The notes below the pieces were generated by a model. It was not told where the DNA came from. It made no database searches and worked only from the letters and a program-made list of their open reading frames with translations. The position numbers and the translations under genes were made by a program. This document shows positions 16,672 to 24,778 of a stretch of 64,000 nt of DNA, piece after piece; the stretch's first letter is position 1; each line of letters begins with the position of its first letter. Source of the stretch: Neptuniibacter sp. CAU 1671 (GTDB taxonomy: Bacteria; Pseudomonadota; Gammaproteobacteria; Pseudomonadales; Balneatricaceae); the NCBI RefSeq assembly GCF_029222905.1, contig NZ_JARHUE010000001.1, positions 767,805 through 831,804 of the forward strand, in the 5' to 3' direction.

Positions 16672-19542
16672 ATACACTACCGTTGCGTCACCCCTCAGCA
16701 GGCTGACGCAGCGGCAGCCCTGATCTACGAAAGCTCGCATGAATTACTGGCTTTCATGTTCCCTGGACGCGAACCAGCGCTGTCTGCACTGAAAAAACTG
16801 ATCTGCTTCCCAAAGGGGCATTTCGGAAGTGATTTTATCACTTTGCTGTGTGTGGACAGCAAAGTTGTCGGTGTCGAGTTAGGTTACAGTCACGAACAGC
16901 TCCAGGCCCAGACGCTGGTTGGCACACTCAATATGTTTCGGGTAACACCCGTATCAAAATGGATACACCTCACTGGTGATGTCAGGAAAGCACTTGACGG
17001 ATATGTACCCCTTCCCTCGCAGGATGCCTATTACATCAACAATATTGCCGTTGATTACAACCTGCGTGGACAGGGGCTGGGAAAGCGCTTACTGCAACAC
17101 ACCATAGACAAGGCGAGAAGGCATGGTTTCAGTCGTATCGAGCTTGACGTAACCGAGTCAAATACCGCTGCGATCAGCTTTTACAAAAAACATGGTTTTG
17201 ATCACACCAGCACATCGGGCACAGCCGATCTTGCGACCAACTATGGCTTGCCTCGGCTGTTCCGGATGCGGTTGGTTCTGGATACTCATCAATCCATGAG
17301 CACCAACAACCACGGCATCGAGGATAACAGCCGCCTGATCAACGATGTAACCCGCCTGAATCCAGTATTGGTCGACCAGGTGTATGTACCCGGCAATATC
17401 AAGCAACTGCAGGACATCTTGCGCCGTACCGAAGGCCCGGTCTCGATTGGCGGCGGCCGATTCAGCATGGGTGGCCAGGTGGCTCACGAGGGTAGCCTGC
17501 ATATAGATATGCGTGGTATGGATCGTATTATCAAGCTGGATGTCGAGAACCGTTCAATCGTTGTAGAAGCTGGCACCCGATGGCGCACCATACAGTCGGT
17601 GATCACAAACCATGGTCTGGCTATTTCCGTTATGCAAACGTATTCGGATTTCACTGTTGGGGGTTCTGTCAGTGTCAATTGTCATGGCCGCTACATTGGT
17701 CTGGGTCCGATCATTCTCACAGTACTGTTCGTCAAGATAGTCACTCATGAAGGAGAGCTGATCTTCGCATCGCCCAATGAGAACCCCGAGATATTTTACG
17801 GCGTGGTCGGCGGTTATGGCGCGCTCGGCGTTATCGTCGAAGTGGGGCTGTCGCTTTCGGAGAATGCCCGGATTGAGCAGTTCAGCAAGAAGATGAAAAC
17901 CGTTGAGTACCTTGACTACTTCCGGTGCGATATCCGTGAGAATAGCGACTGTATCTTCCATAACGCAGACTTGGCGCCTCCGGATTTCACATCCCTGCGC
18001 GCAATTACCTGGCAGTTGACTGATAAACCAGTCAATCGGGAAAGAGTGCGTGGCGGTAGAAAATTCTACATTGCCGAGATGTACATGTTGTGGGCGATCA
18101 CGGAAACACCACTTGGCCACCTGAGGCGCAAATATATCTATGAGCCGCTCATGTATCTGCGCAAAAAGGTGACCTACCGTAACGATGAAGCCAATTACGA
18201 TGTTACAGAGCTGGAACCTCTCTCAAGACACAACAAGACTTATGTGCTGCAGGAGTATTTCGTACCCCCTGAAACATTAACCCGGTTCATTTCCATGATG
18301 GCAGAAATCCTAAACAGATACGCTGTCCAGGTTGTTAATGTGTCTATACGCCATGCATTCAAAGATCCGGGATCACTGCTGGCATGGGCGCCGGATGAAG
18401 TGTTCGCACTGGTGCTCTACTACAAACAGGAGACCACACCGGCCAGCTGTGAACGCGTGGCGGTATGGACCCGAGAACTGATCGACAGTGTTATTAGTTT
18501 AGGCGGACGATACTACCTACCGTATCAACCTCATGCCCGATATGATCAGTTTCACCGTTGTTATCCCTCTGCAACGAAACTGTTCAGTCTGAAAAAAAAG
18601 CTAGATCCCAATTACCGTTTCAGAAACTGCCTGTGGGAAAAGTACTACCTGAAAAAGGGTGATGAAAAATTACTGAGTGAATTGGATACAGCAGCCTCTG
18701 AATTCAAATCTGTCTACAACGATCTCCGTACACGAGATGCTTTTTATCTATTCCTGCAGAACATATACCATCTCTATCCTGAACATGAGTTCCACCACCT
18801 CATTATTCAGGCCTGCAAAAATTTTGCTTCTGATGCAGAAATCTATAACGAGGTCAGAGAACGTCTGCCAGGGATCAAGCCCCTCCTGTCAGAGCTAACC
18901 TATGCTCTACCGGCACTCAAAAAACAGAAACAGGAAATGACGGCTCAGACGCTGAGCTTATTGGACGCCAACCAAAGGATCACAGGCTATCTCGAAATAG
19001 GTTCCACCGGCCGTTATGTGAATTCACTGAAAAAAGCGCTTCGAATCAATTCACCAATTTACCTCTGTAATGATAGCCAGCCAGATATGTCGCCACCTGA
19101 GATCATGGAGCGTGGCGGGCTCAGACAGGTAGGCACATTTTTCCCACTTGCAGATTACCAGCCAATCAGTGAAGCGGTCATACCAACAGAATCACTGGAC
19201 TTGGTCACATGCTACATCGGCTTGCATCATTGCCCGCGCGAGAAGCTCAGCGCCTTTATCAATTCAATCAATCGTGTATTACGGCCAGGGGGTAGTTTTA
19301 TCCTCAGGGATCATGATGCAGACAGTGAATCCATGCGAGTGTTCTGCTCGCTGGTACATACAGTGTTCAATGCAGGTATTGATGTCCCTTGGGAAGAAAA
19401 CAAACAAGAACTCCGACTGTTCGACAGTGTTAATTTCTGGTCAGGCGAAATTTCTGAACGCGGTTTTACTGATACAGGCCAGCGGGTTTTACAGGATAAC
19501 GACCCGTCACGAAACACCCTGATGCGTTTTATTAAAACGTAA
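16477..19542 (+). CDS. Fusion: IS3 OrfA N-terminus + GNAT acetyltransferase + FAD-linked oxidase + SAM methyltransferase
   Basis: 1021 residues, uninterrupted. Residues 1-65 are the HTH start of an IS3-family OrfA. Residues 66-267 are a GNAT domain with acetyl-CoA loop LRGQGLGKRLL and NTAAISFYKKHGF. From about 285 to 725 is an FAD-linked oxidase of the PCMH/lactone-oxidase type: VSIGGGRFSMGG (323-333), VGGSVSVNCHGRYIGLGP (394-411), GGYGALGVI, and KKLDPNYRFRN near its end. A helical linker (about 730-830) leads to a class I methyltransferase: GYLEIGSTGRY (837-847), LVTCYIGLHHCP and VLRPGGSFILRDHD (934-947). The combination suggests synthesis or tailoring of a small molecule; the substrate is unknown. 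No earlier start exists for the GNAT part, so translation depends on the IS. It stands alone between two GDPD fragments. AGAGGTG precedes the ATG. Confidence 0.85.
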   Translation: MTKQRRSYSTEYKLEIASLVLDQEYSVSDASRSSGINENVLRRWVNQLRDERQNTAPKDKALTPEIHYRCVTPQQADAAAALIYESSHELLAFMFPGREPALSALKKLICFPKGHFGSDFITLLCVDSKVVGVELGYSHEQLQAQTLVGTLNMFRVTPVSKWIHLTGDVRKALDGYVPLPSQDAYYINNIAVDYNLRGQGLGKRLLQHTIDKARRHGFSRIELDVTESNTAAISFYKKHGFDHTSTSGTADLATNYGLPRLFRMRLVLDTHQSMSTNNHGIEDNSRLINDVTRLNPVLVDQVYVPGNIKQLQDILRRTEGPVSIGGGRFSMGGQVAHEGSLHIDMRGMDRIIKLDVENRSIVVEAGTRWRTIQSVITNHGLAISVMQTYSDFTVGGSVSVNCHGRYIGLGPIILTVLFVKIVTHEGELIFASPNENPEIFYGVVGGYGALGVIVEVGLSLSENARIEQFSKKMKTVEYLDYFRCDIRENSDCIFHNADLAPPDFTSLRAITWQLTDKPVNRERVRGGRKFYIAEMYMLWAITETPLGHLRRKYIYEPLMYLRKKVTYRNDEANYDVTELEPLSRHNKTYVLQEYFVPPETLTRFISMMAEILNRYAVQVVNVSIRHAFKDPGSLLAWAPDEVFALVLYYKQETTPASCERVAVWTRELIDSVISLGGRYYLPYQPHARYDQFHRCYPSATKLFSLKKKLDPNYRFRNCLWEKYYLKKGDEKLLSELDTAASEFKSVYNDLRTRDAFYLFLQNIYHLYPEHEFHHLIIQACKNFASDAEIYNEVRERLPGIKPLLSELTYALPALKKQKQEMTAQTLSLLDANQRITGYLEIGSTGRYVNSLKKALRINSPIYLCNDSQPDMSPPEIMERGGLRQVGTFFPLADYQPISEAVIPTESLDLVTCYIGLHHCPREKLSAFINSINRVLRPGGSFILRDHDADSESMRVFCSLVHTVFNAGIDVPWEENKQELRLFDSVNFWSGEISERGFTDTGQRVLQDNDPSRNTLMRFIKT

Positions 19543-19558
19543 GATCATCTAATGAAGC

Positions 19559-19643
19559 TGTCTTCACCGACCGGCCGCAGGATTTTCTGGCGGATCCATC
19601 GGGTACTCTGCTGACAGAGCGGATGAACATCACAGCAGATTAA
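19559..19643 (+). pseudogene. Orphan 3' end of a GDPD gene
   Basis: Read in frame, this stretch encodes VFTDRPQDFLADPSGTLL and ends TERMNITAD followed by TAA at 19641. The first part repeats codon for codon the end of the GDPD catalytic domain at 16209-16238 (IFTDRPQDFL), with three synonymous differences in 28 bases. It has no start codon or body of its own. It is most simply the original or an alternative 3' end of the GDPD gene, separated from the body by the 3.3-kb insert. It overlaps the end of the convergent yqaA-like gene by 14 bases. Confidence 0.7.
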
Positions 19644-20049
19644 AAAATATTGCGATGACCACCAGATAGCGCAGGCCTTTGCCAATAAAGGTCAGCAGCA
19701 GAAACAGATCCAGCCGAACCCGCATTACCCCGGCAATAAATGTCAGGGCATCCCCGCCTATCGGCAACCAGGCCAGCAACAGACTCCAGGCACCATAACG
19801 CTGAAACCAGTGTTGCGCCCGGTGCAATTTATCTGGCTTAAAGGGAAACCAGCGGCGGGACTCATAATGGGTCAGATAGCGGCCAATCCACCAATTGATG
19901 GCAGCTCCCGCCGTATTGCCGATCGTAGCCGACAACCATAACAGGGTTGCATTGCTCTCTGGCAAAAAGGCAATCAGGGCCACCTCTGAATAAAAAGGCA
20001 GCAACGATCCAGCCCCCAGCGCACTGACAAACATCAGAAAGTAATTCAA
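19630..20049 (-). CDS. yqaA: YqaA family inner-membrane protein
   Basis: 139 residues with about four membrane segments, similar to E. coli YqaA in length and in order: SALGAGSLLPFYSEVALIAFL, ATIGNTAGAAINWWIGRYL, WFQRYGAWSLLLAWLPIGGDALTFIAGVMR, and the closing GKGLRYLVVIAIF. It belongs to the small end of the SNARE-associated/DedA superfamily, proposed to move lipids or other small molecules. The 24-base gap and shared strand place it last after the C26 hydrolase and amidoligase genes. Confidence 0.85.
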   Translation of the reverse strand: MNYFLMFVSALGAGSLLPFYSEVALIAFLPESNATLLWLSATIGNTAGAAINWWIGRYLTHYESRRWFPFKPDKLHRAQHWFQRYGAWSLLLAWLPIGGDALTFIAGVMRVRLDLFLLLTFIGKGLRYLVVIAIFFNLL

Positions 20050-20072
20050 TGGGAGATTCCGGTTAGTCTCGG

Positions 20073-20798
20073 TTAAACAGAGTCATGTGAGAGTCTGCTC
20101 GGGTTGTTTCTGACAGCTTGGGCAAACCACTTAAACAAACGGCGATGCCTGGGAAGATAAAACAGGTATTCCGGATGCCACTGGAGTCCCAGAATGAACG
20201 GTTCACCCTGACTTTCAAATGCCTGAATAAAGCCATCCCGGTCATGTGCTGCAACACGGAGCGGACGGGCAATCTTTTCTATGGCCTGGTTATGCAAGCT
20301 GTTTATCTTCAGTCTGTGCCGATCAAGTTTACGCACCAATAGAGATGCACGGTCAATCTCTACCCACTTAATAGGGAAGGCGCTGTTGCGGTTAGGCGTG
20401 AGTTTGCGTAACGGTCGGATATCGGTAAACAGACTGCCCCCCAGCACGACATTGATAAGTTGCGCCCCCCGGCATATGCCCATCAGAGGCACGCCCTCCT
20501 GCAACGCCCGCCGGACCAACGCCATTTCGAGCGCGTCACGACGGGCATCGTAATTCGCCCCTGCATCGCCGGTTAGCCCATAGTGCCGCGGATCAATATC
20601 ATCCCCACCGGTAATCAGGACACCCTGAGCGGCCTTAGGCAATGTCGGGTGATCCGGTGTGACGTAGCAAGCCCGCAGGCCAGCCAGAGACAGGACCAGA
20701 CGACTGGCCCACCAGCCCAGCTTTAATCGTTTGTCTGGTCCGGTCACAACCACCAGAGGTTTTGCTGCTGTCGTTTTTTTCCGCCGGATGCGCATCAA
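20073..20798 (-). CDS. Gamma-glutamyl-gamma-aminobutyrate hydrolase-like peptidase (C26, class I GATase fold)
   Basis: 241 residues. A class I glutamine-amidotransferase-like hydrolase: ITGGDDIDPRHYG near 63-73, nucleophile Cys109 in GICRGAQLINVVLGG, and the His-Glu pair in LGLQWHPEYL near 200. Members such as PuuD cleave gamma-glutamyl amide bonds. It overlaps the amidoligase gene by four bases, so the two are translated together and probably act on the same gamma-glutamyl or peptide amide, one making and the other cleaving or editing the bond. The N-terminus is basic (RIRRKK) without a signal peptide. Confidence 0.88.
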   Translation of the reverse strand: MMRIRRKKTTAAKPLVVVTGPDKRLKLGWWASRLVLSLAGLRACYVTPDHPTLPKAAQGVLITGGDDIDPRHYGLTGDAGANYDARRDALEMALVRRALQEGVPLMGICRGAQLINVVLGGSLFTDIRPLRKLTPNRNSAFPIKWVEIDRASLLVRKLDRHRLKINSLHNQAIEKIARPLRVAAHDRDGFIQAFESQGEPFILGLQWHPEYLFYLPRHRRLFKWFAQAVRNNPSRLSHDSV

Positions 20799-21814
20799 AC
20801 CCTCCCGTTTGTTTGCTCATCTTCTAGCAGTTGTTCCGTTCTGAGTAGCCAGCGGGACTCAAAAGTATGTGTCAACCTGGACAACTCCTGCTGATATTCC
20901 TGCGACCATTGCAACAGGCGTTGCGGATTCTGGGCCAGGCTTTCAACGACCAGCCAGTGCTGCCAGGCGTTGTCGATATTCCAAAGCGGGTTATCAATAT
21001 CGCAGTTGGGCAGACGGTAATGCAGCGTGGGTCGGGCATTGATACGCGGATCATCCACCGTCTGTCTGACCCTGTCTTCATCCAGATAAGCAAACAGGGG
21101 CAGCATATCCAGACTACGATTTCGGCTCGGATTAAATCGCAGATAATCATCAATCAGCGTGGTCTGGTCCGGGCGATAGTCCGGGTCAATCACCAGCGCG
21201 ATATAACGTTTGTCAAAATGTTTGATATAGGTTGTCAGGCGCCGGGAAAGGTCTGTTTTGTCACACGCCACTATCCAGTCATATAAACACAGATAGGCTT
21301 TGAGATAGGCGGTGATGGTGGCGGCGTCCAGTGCAGGTAGCTCAGGGTTGAGATGAACACCAAAGGCGTAATGTATAGCATCGCGCGTTCCTTTAGCGCC
21401 CAGTTTGCGAAAGTCCGCAATCAGTGGATGCAGTGATTTAAGACGGCTCAGCGGTAACGGCGGCGTAACCAGCTCCCATGGCACCACCTGCTCTGCGGCG
21501 GATGTCAGCAGACTCATTGCAACATCCCCCAGCGAATCCTCGGGTTTAAGCAATTCCTGCTCTGCCAAAGCCTTCAGATAGGAGGCGTCCAGTTCCACCT
21601 TGAAGTCGCCCAGTTGCGTATCCCTGACAAACCACTCCAACGGGGTCTGCTCTGTAACCCGGCCACCCAAGTGTGAAGCAATCGCCTGACAGATCTGCTC
21701 GGGACCAAGGCCGGTCATCTCGATTTCTACCCCGACTCTGCGCTCACTGCCGTTCTCTGTGTGTTGCCTCTGGGGTAACCAGTTGATATCGGCCTGTTCT
21801 TCAGATTGGGTCAT
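20795..21814 (-). CDS. Amidoligase family protein
   Basis: 339 residues. Glutamine-synthetase-fold amidoligase (Amidoligase_2 type): RRVGVEIEMTGL near 26-37 supplies the metal-binding acidic residues, FKVELDASY follows, and ELVTPPLPL plus IHYAFGVHLNPE complete the active site. Such enzymes join an amine to a carboxylate with ATP, and comparative studies link them to C26-type hydrolases in gene pairs, as here. The natural substrate is unknown. It is first in a three-gene minus-strand unit with the hydrolase and YqaA. The composition is like the host backbone, in contrast to the cassettes on its other side. Confidence 0.87.
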   Translation of the reverse strand: MTQSEEQADINWLPQRQHTENGSERRVGVEIEMTGLGPEQICQAIASHLGGRVTEQTPLEWFVRDTQLGDFKVELDASYLKALAEQELLKPEDSLGDVAMSLLTSAAEQVVPWELVTPPLPLSRLKSLHPLIADFRKLGAKGTRDAIHYAFGVHLNPELPALDAATITAYLKAYLCLYDWIVACDKTDLSRRLTTYIKHFDKRYIALVIDPDYRPDQTTLIDDYLRFNPSRNRSLDMLPLFAYLDEDRVRQTVDDPRINARPTLHYRLPNCDIDNPLWNIDNAWQHWLVVESLAQNPQRLLQWSQEYQQELSRLTHTFESRWLLRTEQLLEDEQTNGRV

Positions 21815-22384
21815 ACTGTATAAGCCCTTTATTCTCCTCTAAAACAGATTCAGCATACCCACTCTACGCACAGAGTCCCACCGCGGATTCATCCATCAAC
21901 TCGGTGAGTTACCCTCTCCACCAGGCAAACTAGCCCGATATTTTGAGCCGCCCGTTCCGCTATGCCGATAGATCTGGCAACCAGCAGCAAGGGTATGACC
22001 TTTCTTGTTACCTCTGTAAATGCTTCGCCGCTGCCACGAGGCTAATCAACCGGGGCAGAGCATCCGGTTAAAGACCTAACTTTCCTCATCCCGAATGATC
22101 CGCTATAAAGAGATAACTAAAGGGAACCACCACGCGGACAGGGATATGTTGCAGCGACTCATCTCCACCTATCTCAAGCCATATTTGAACGGCTTTGCCA
22201 GTAGCTTTGCTGAGAAACCAAAGACAGGGTTAGCTGTCGTAAAAGCGCAGCTAAACAACTCCCCAACAAAGGCAATAAAATTATTTAACTTCAGACTATT
22301 AGAAATCAATACCGTGCCATACCCGGCCGGAATAAGACGACATCGTGTCGTATATTTAGATGTTAGGCATCAGGCGAGGCAACT
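21815..22384. other. 570-base gap holding repeat copy B and the entry to the cassette run
   Basis: The first ~260 bases show no gene and no strong structure. Repeat copy B follows at 22075-22203. An open frame from ATG 22148 (MLQRLISTYLKPYLNGFASS) runs to the stop at 22386-22388; its first part is shared with copy A, while the rest looks non-coding, so I do not annotate it as a gene. GTTAGGC at 22362-22368 fits the integron recombination core GTTRRRY and marks the left edge of the first cassette. No integrase gene and no clear attI are present. Confidence 0.55.
22075..22203 (+). repeat. Imperfect ~130-bp direct repeat, copy B
   Basis: Partner of 16267-16395, same orientation. With copy A it brackets a 5.8-kb segment containing the fusion gene, the orphan GDPD tail and the yqaA/C26/amidoligase block. 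In copy B the small MLQRL frame stays open past the repeat, unlike copy A. The near-identical 58-base core with diverged flanks suggests selection on, or recent transfer of, the core only. Confidence 0.75.
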
Positions 22385-22993
22385 GTGAAAGAAAGGGAAA
22401 TTATCGAGCTACTTGATAACTGCAAAGAGCAATACTGGGAACTTCCAGAAGATGACGTTGCTTCTTGCCTGAAGGAAACTTTTGAGTACTTATTAAAAAG
22501 CGCCAAAATACGCGACGACTGGGAGTTCAAATGGAGTGCTTTTGGTGAAGATATATCCATCTATGCTATATCGCAGAAGCAAAAACACGAATACGCATTA
22601 GGCTTTTTTAGGGGCGAGATTTATTTGGAGTCATTTATCTTTGAACCTAAAACTATCAAGTACATGCCTAGTGAATTCTGGGCAATACTTGCAGATCTTG
22701 ATTTAAAGAAAAACTTTAATTTCCAAGAAAACGCTTGGCTTTCCAAGAAAGTTGATTTCGATACTAGAACAGGAGTATCCAGCATATACAAAATAGTGCG
22801 GAATTACATTTTACTTGAAGAGCACCAACCTGAGTCTACGTGCGACTTGGGAGCTTTTGAGGCTCGCTGGGGTATATCTGAATCGTCAGTTAAAATTTTG
22901 AGTTCAGCTACTGATCTCCTTAAAGGGCTCCATAAACTAAATTATTTGCTATATCGTCGAGATTATCAGAAACGTAAAGGTGCAAAAGCCTAA
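22385..22993 (+). CDS. Cassette-encoded hypothetical protein
   Basis: 202 residues, GTG start 17 bases after the GTTAGGC core. No signal peptide or membrane segment; acidic N-terminal helix (KEREIIELLDNCKEQYWELPEDD) and a mixed alpha/beta pattern. I do not recognise a family. The base composition is clearly AT-richer than the backbone genes. The stop codon TAA lies inside the first core of the attC site that follows, the standard layout of an integron gene cassette. No promoter is seen; expression would need read-through from outside. Confidence 0.7.
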   Translation: MKEREIIELLDNCKEQYWELPEDDVASCLKETFEYLLKSAKIRDDWEFKWSAFGEDISIYAISQKQKHEYALGFFRGEIYLESFIFEPKTIKYMPSEFWAILADLDLKKNFNFQENAWLSKKVDFDTRTGVSSIYKIVRNYILLEEHQPESTCDLGAFEARWGISESSVKILSSATDLLKGLHKLNYLLYRRDYQKRKGAKA

Positions 22994-23068
22994 CAAGTGG
23001 CGGCAGTTCGCACGCTACACGTGCCGGACTCAGCACTGCGTGCTTCGCCGTTGCGCTAAGCGTTATAA
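22988..23068 (+). repeat. attC recombination site (cassette 1)
   Basis: Begins with GCCTAAC (fits RYYYAAC) and ends with GTTATAA, 81 bases apart. Inside are TAACAAG and GCGCTAAGCGTTA, the usual inner arms, and a GC-rich imperfect inverted repeat with GGCACGT/ACGTGCC-like pairing. It follows directly on the stop of the cassette gene and precedes the next gene by 16 bases. Confidence 0.8.
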
Positions 23069-23083
23069 ATAGAAGGGAATATC

Positions 23084-23455
23084 GTGCAAGTAACCGCTAA
23101 TTTACATGAATGTAAACACTGCTCCGGTACTGGAACATGCTCCAATGGACAGGATGGAGCCTCATGCTTGGCGTGTGCTAAGCGAAATGAACTTAAGTTC
23201 TGGCAGCTACAAAACCAACATGGGCTAATGTGTGGATCATGTGGTGGCATAGGTAAAGCCGAACCACTGACTGAACGGCTCAATAAGCGCGCAGCTCCTC
23301 TTCTCGCACTTATGCTTACATTTGGAATATTGGCGTTAATCACGTTTGCCACTATTGCAAAGAGTCCCTATTTCTCGGAGCTTTTAGCATTTGGCAGTGC
23401 CATTATTGGTGCTGTAGCAGGCTATTATTTTTCTAGGGCTAGAAGTGATTTATAA
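23084..23455 (+). CDS. Cassette-encoded membrane protein with DnaJ-like zinc-finger motifs
   Basis: 123 residues, GTG start after GAAGGGAATATC. The N-terminal half has CKHCSGTGTC, CLAC and CGSCGGIGKAEPL, i.e. two CxxCxGxG-like units similar to half of the DnaJ cysteine-rich region, likely binding zinc. The C-terminal half has two membrane segments (about 63-83 and 92-115) and ends in RARSDL. Function unknown; proteins with this layout occur in integron cassettes. The stop falls in the next attC-like core. Confidence 0.72.
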   Translation: MQVTANLHECKHCSGTGTCSNGQDGASCLACAKRNELKFWQLQNQHGLMCGSCGGIGKAEPLTERLNKRAAPLLALMLTFGILALITFATIAKSPYFSELLAFGSAIIGAVAGYYFSRARSDL

Positions 23456-23535
23456 CAAAAAAATTAAAGTACACCTACAGGCGTACTTGGTACTCAAAAG
23501 CTACGCTTTTTCGGCCCCTTTATTGAGCGTAACAT
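23450..23535 (+). repeat. Degenerate attC-like site (cassette 2)
   Basis: Starts with TTATAAC (RYYYAAC except for the first base) overlapping the stop codon and ends with GCGTAACAT where GTTRRRY is expected. Two local hairpins are visible: AAGTAC with GTACTT and AAAAGC with GCTTTT. Spacing and position fit an attC site, but the right core deviates, so it may be worn or of another subtype. Confidence 0.5.
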
Positions 23536-23560
23536 TTCTTTAAAGACAAAGGATATTACA

Positions 23561-24619
23561 TTGAACCTTAGGGATATATTGTATTTTGACTTTGATAAAG
23601 CAGCCTCTCTTGTCAGTCAATTAGAAGGTGGTTTGGCTAAGCAAAGAGCTGAGACATCAGAAGAAACTCAAGATGAAAGAAACATCCGAAAGTATGAGTT
23701 ATTAAAAGTATTCAAGTCTGAATTTGGTGGCATCCAAACAGATAAAAAAACTGTTTTAGAAACAAAAGTCCTACATCATGATCTTCTGGTAAGACTTGAG
23801 GAAACTTTGATTGAACTCGGTTTTGCTACCAATATAAACGGTACGGTATCGATTTCAGATAATTCTTCTCTTGAAATAATGCATTCAGAAATATCAAAAT
23901 CCCCATATGTAAAAGTTGAGGGATGGTGTGCTTTTGAAGATTTTGAGAAACTTTATGAATCAACAAAAAACTTTAATGATTTGCTTGGTTTTATTAAACG
24001 CTGCGAATTGAATTCAGTGTTAAATATAGATCAACTAAAGCTACAGTTAAAATCTATAGAAGAAGAGTCCGGAAAGAATTCTAAGAGATATAAGGATGCG
24101 ACAGCAGAGTTTAAAAAATACGATAAATTGATCACTGAGAACATTGATAAAGCCAAGCTTCCAGAGTGGCTATTTGAAGGTGTTAGAGAATGGATCGATA
24201 CATATATTGATGGCCGTTTAAATCTACGAGTTTGTCCTTTTGAAGAATTTCCAGAAATTGAGATAATAGCCAATTTGAAAAGGACTTGTTTTATTGATGA
24301 TGATTTAAAGCATCTCATGTATGGATATGGTTCAGAACCAAACCGAAAGCTGTGCGTTCTTGGACTTGTCACTTCAGTACCACCTAGAGATGAAACCACT
24401 CTATTCGATATGTATGAACCATATGTAAAGAAGAAGGATATTGAAGGGGAAACTGAAGTAGAAGCCATTGAGAGAGCATTTAGAGCAATATTTCCAGCAT
24501 TGCGTAATATGGAAAAATTTACATCTTTCCATAGTTATCCAAGAATAGTGGTACACCCAATTGCTGTGTATCGAAATATTCAGCCGGTATCTAACAATAT
24601 GAACAAGTCGGACTCGTAA
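23561..24619 (+). CDS. Cassette-encoded protein, probably DUF6414-like
   Basis: 352 residues, TTG start preceded by AAAGGA. The N-terminus MNLRDILYFDFDKAASLVSQLEGGLAKQ resembles DUF6414 proteins, which begin with a short YLD-type strand followed by an SQ-EG helix; this recall is moderate. A coiled-coil segment occupies about 165-205. No membrane segment or signal. DUF6414 has no known biochemical role; in this mobile setting a defence-related role is only a guess. Strongly AT-rich. No clear attC follows, so the cassette may be truncated on its right or be the last of the run. Confidence 0.62.
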   Translation: MNLRDILYFDFDKAASLVSQLEGGLAKQRAETSEETQDERNIRKYELLKVFKSEFGGIQTDKKTVLETKVLHHDLLVRLEETLIELGFATNINGTVSISDNSSLEIMHSEISKSPYVKVEGWCAFEDFEKLYESTKNFNDLLGFIKRCELNSVLNIDQLKLQLKSIEEESGKNSKRYKDATAEFKKYDKLITENIDKAKLPEWLFEGVREWIDTYIDGRLNLRVCPFEEFPEIEIIANLKRTCFIDDDLKHLMYGYGSEPNRKLCVLGLVTSVPPRDETTLFDMYEPYVKKKDIEGETEVEAIERAFRAIFPALRNMEKFTSFHSYPRIVVHPIAVYRNIQPVSNNMNKSDS

Positions 24620-24726
24620 ACTCGCCACTTCTGGCAGGAGTTACCCAATAGGCCCGGAGATAACAAAGGCAGTTTAGGCTTTTGTAGAAGATCCAACAGA
24701 AGTAAGTATAGATTGCCGCCTATAAC

Positions 24727-24762
24727 CCCAATCACGGATATTCACCCATACCCGTGATTGGG
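24727..24762. terminator. Hairpin between cassette 3 and the DJ-1-like gene
   Basis: Perfect 11-base inverted repeat CCCAATCACGG / CCGTGATTGGG with a 14-base loop, 16 bases beyond the stop of the minus-strand DJ-1-like gene. On that strand it is followed by GGTTATA, a weak T tract. Likely terminator for the minus-strand gene. Confidence 0.5.
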
Positions 24763-24778
24763 AAGACTCAATGCGCAG

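Noticed and set aside
22148..22388. MLQRL frame in repeat copy B as a gene
   Set aside because: Codon usage and composition after the shared part look non-coding, the copy A version stops early, and it crosses the cassette border.
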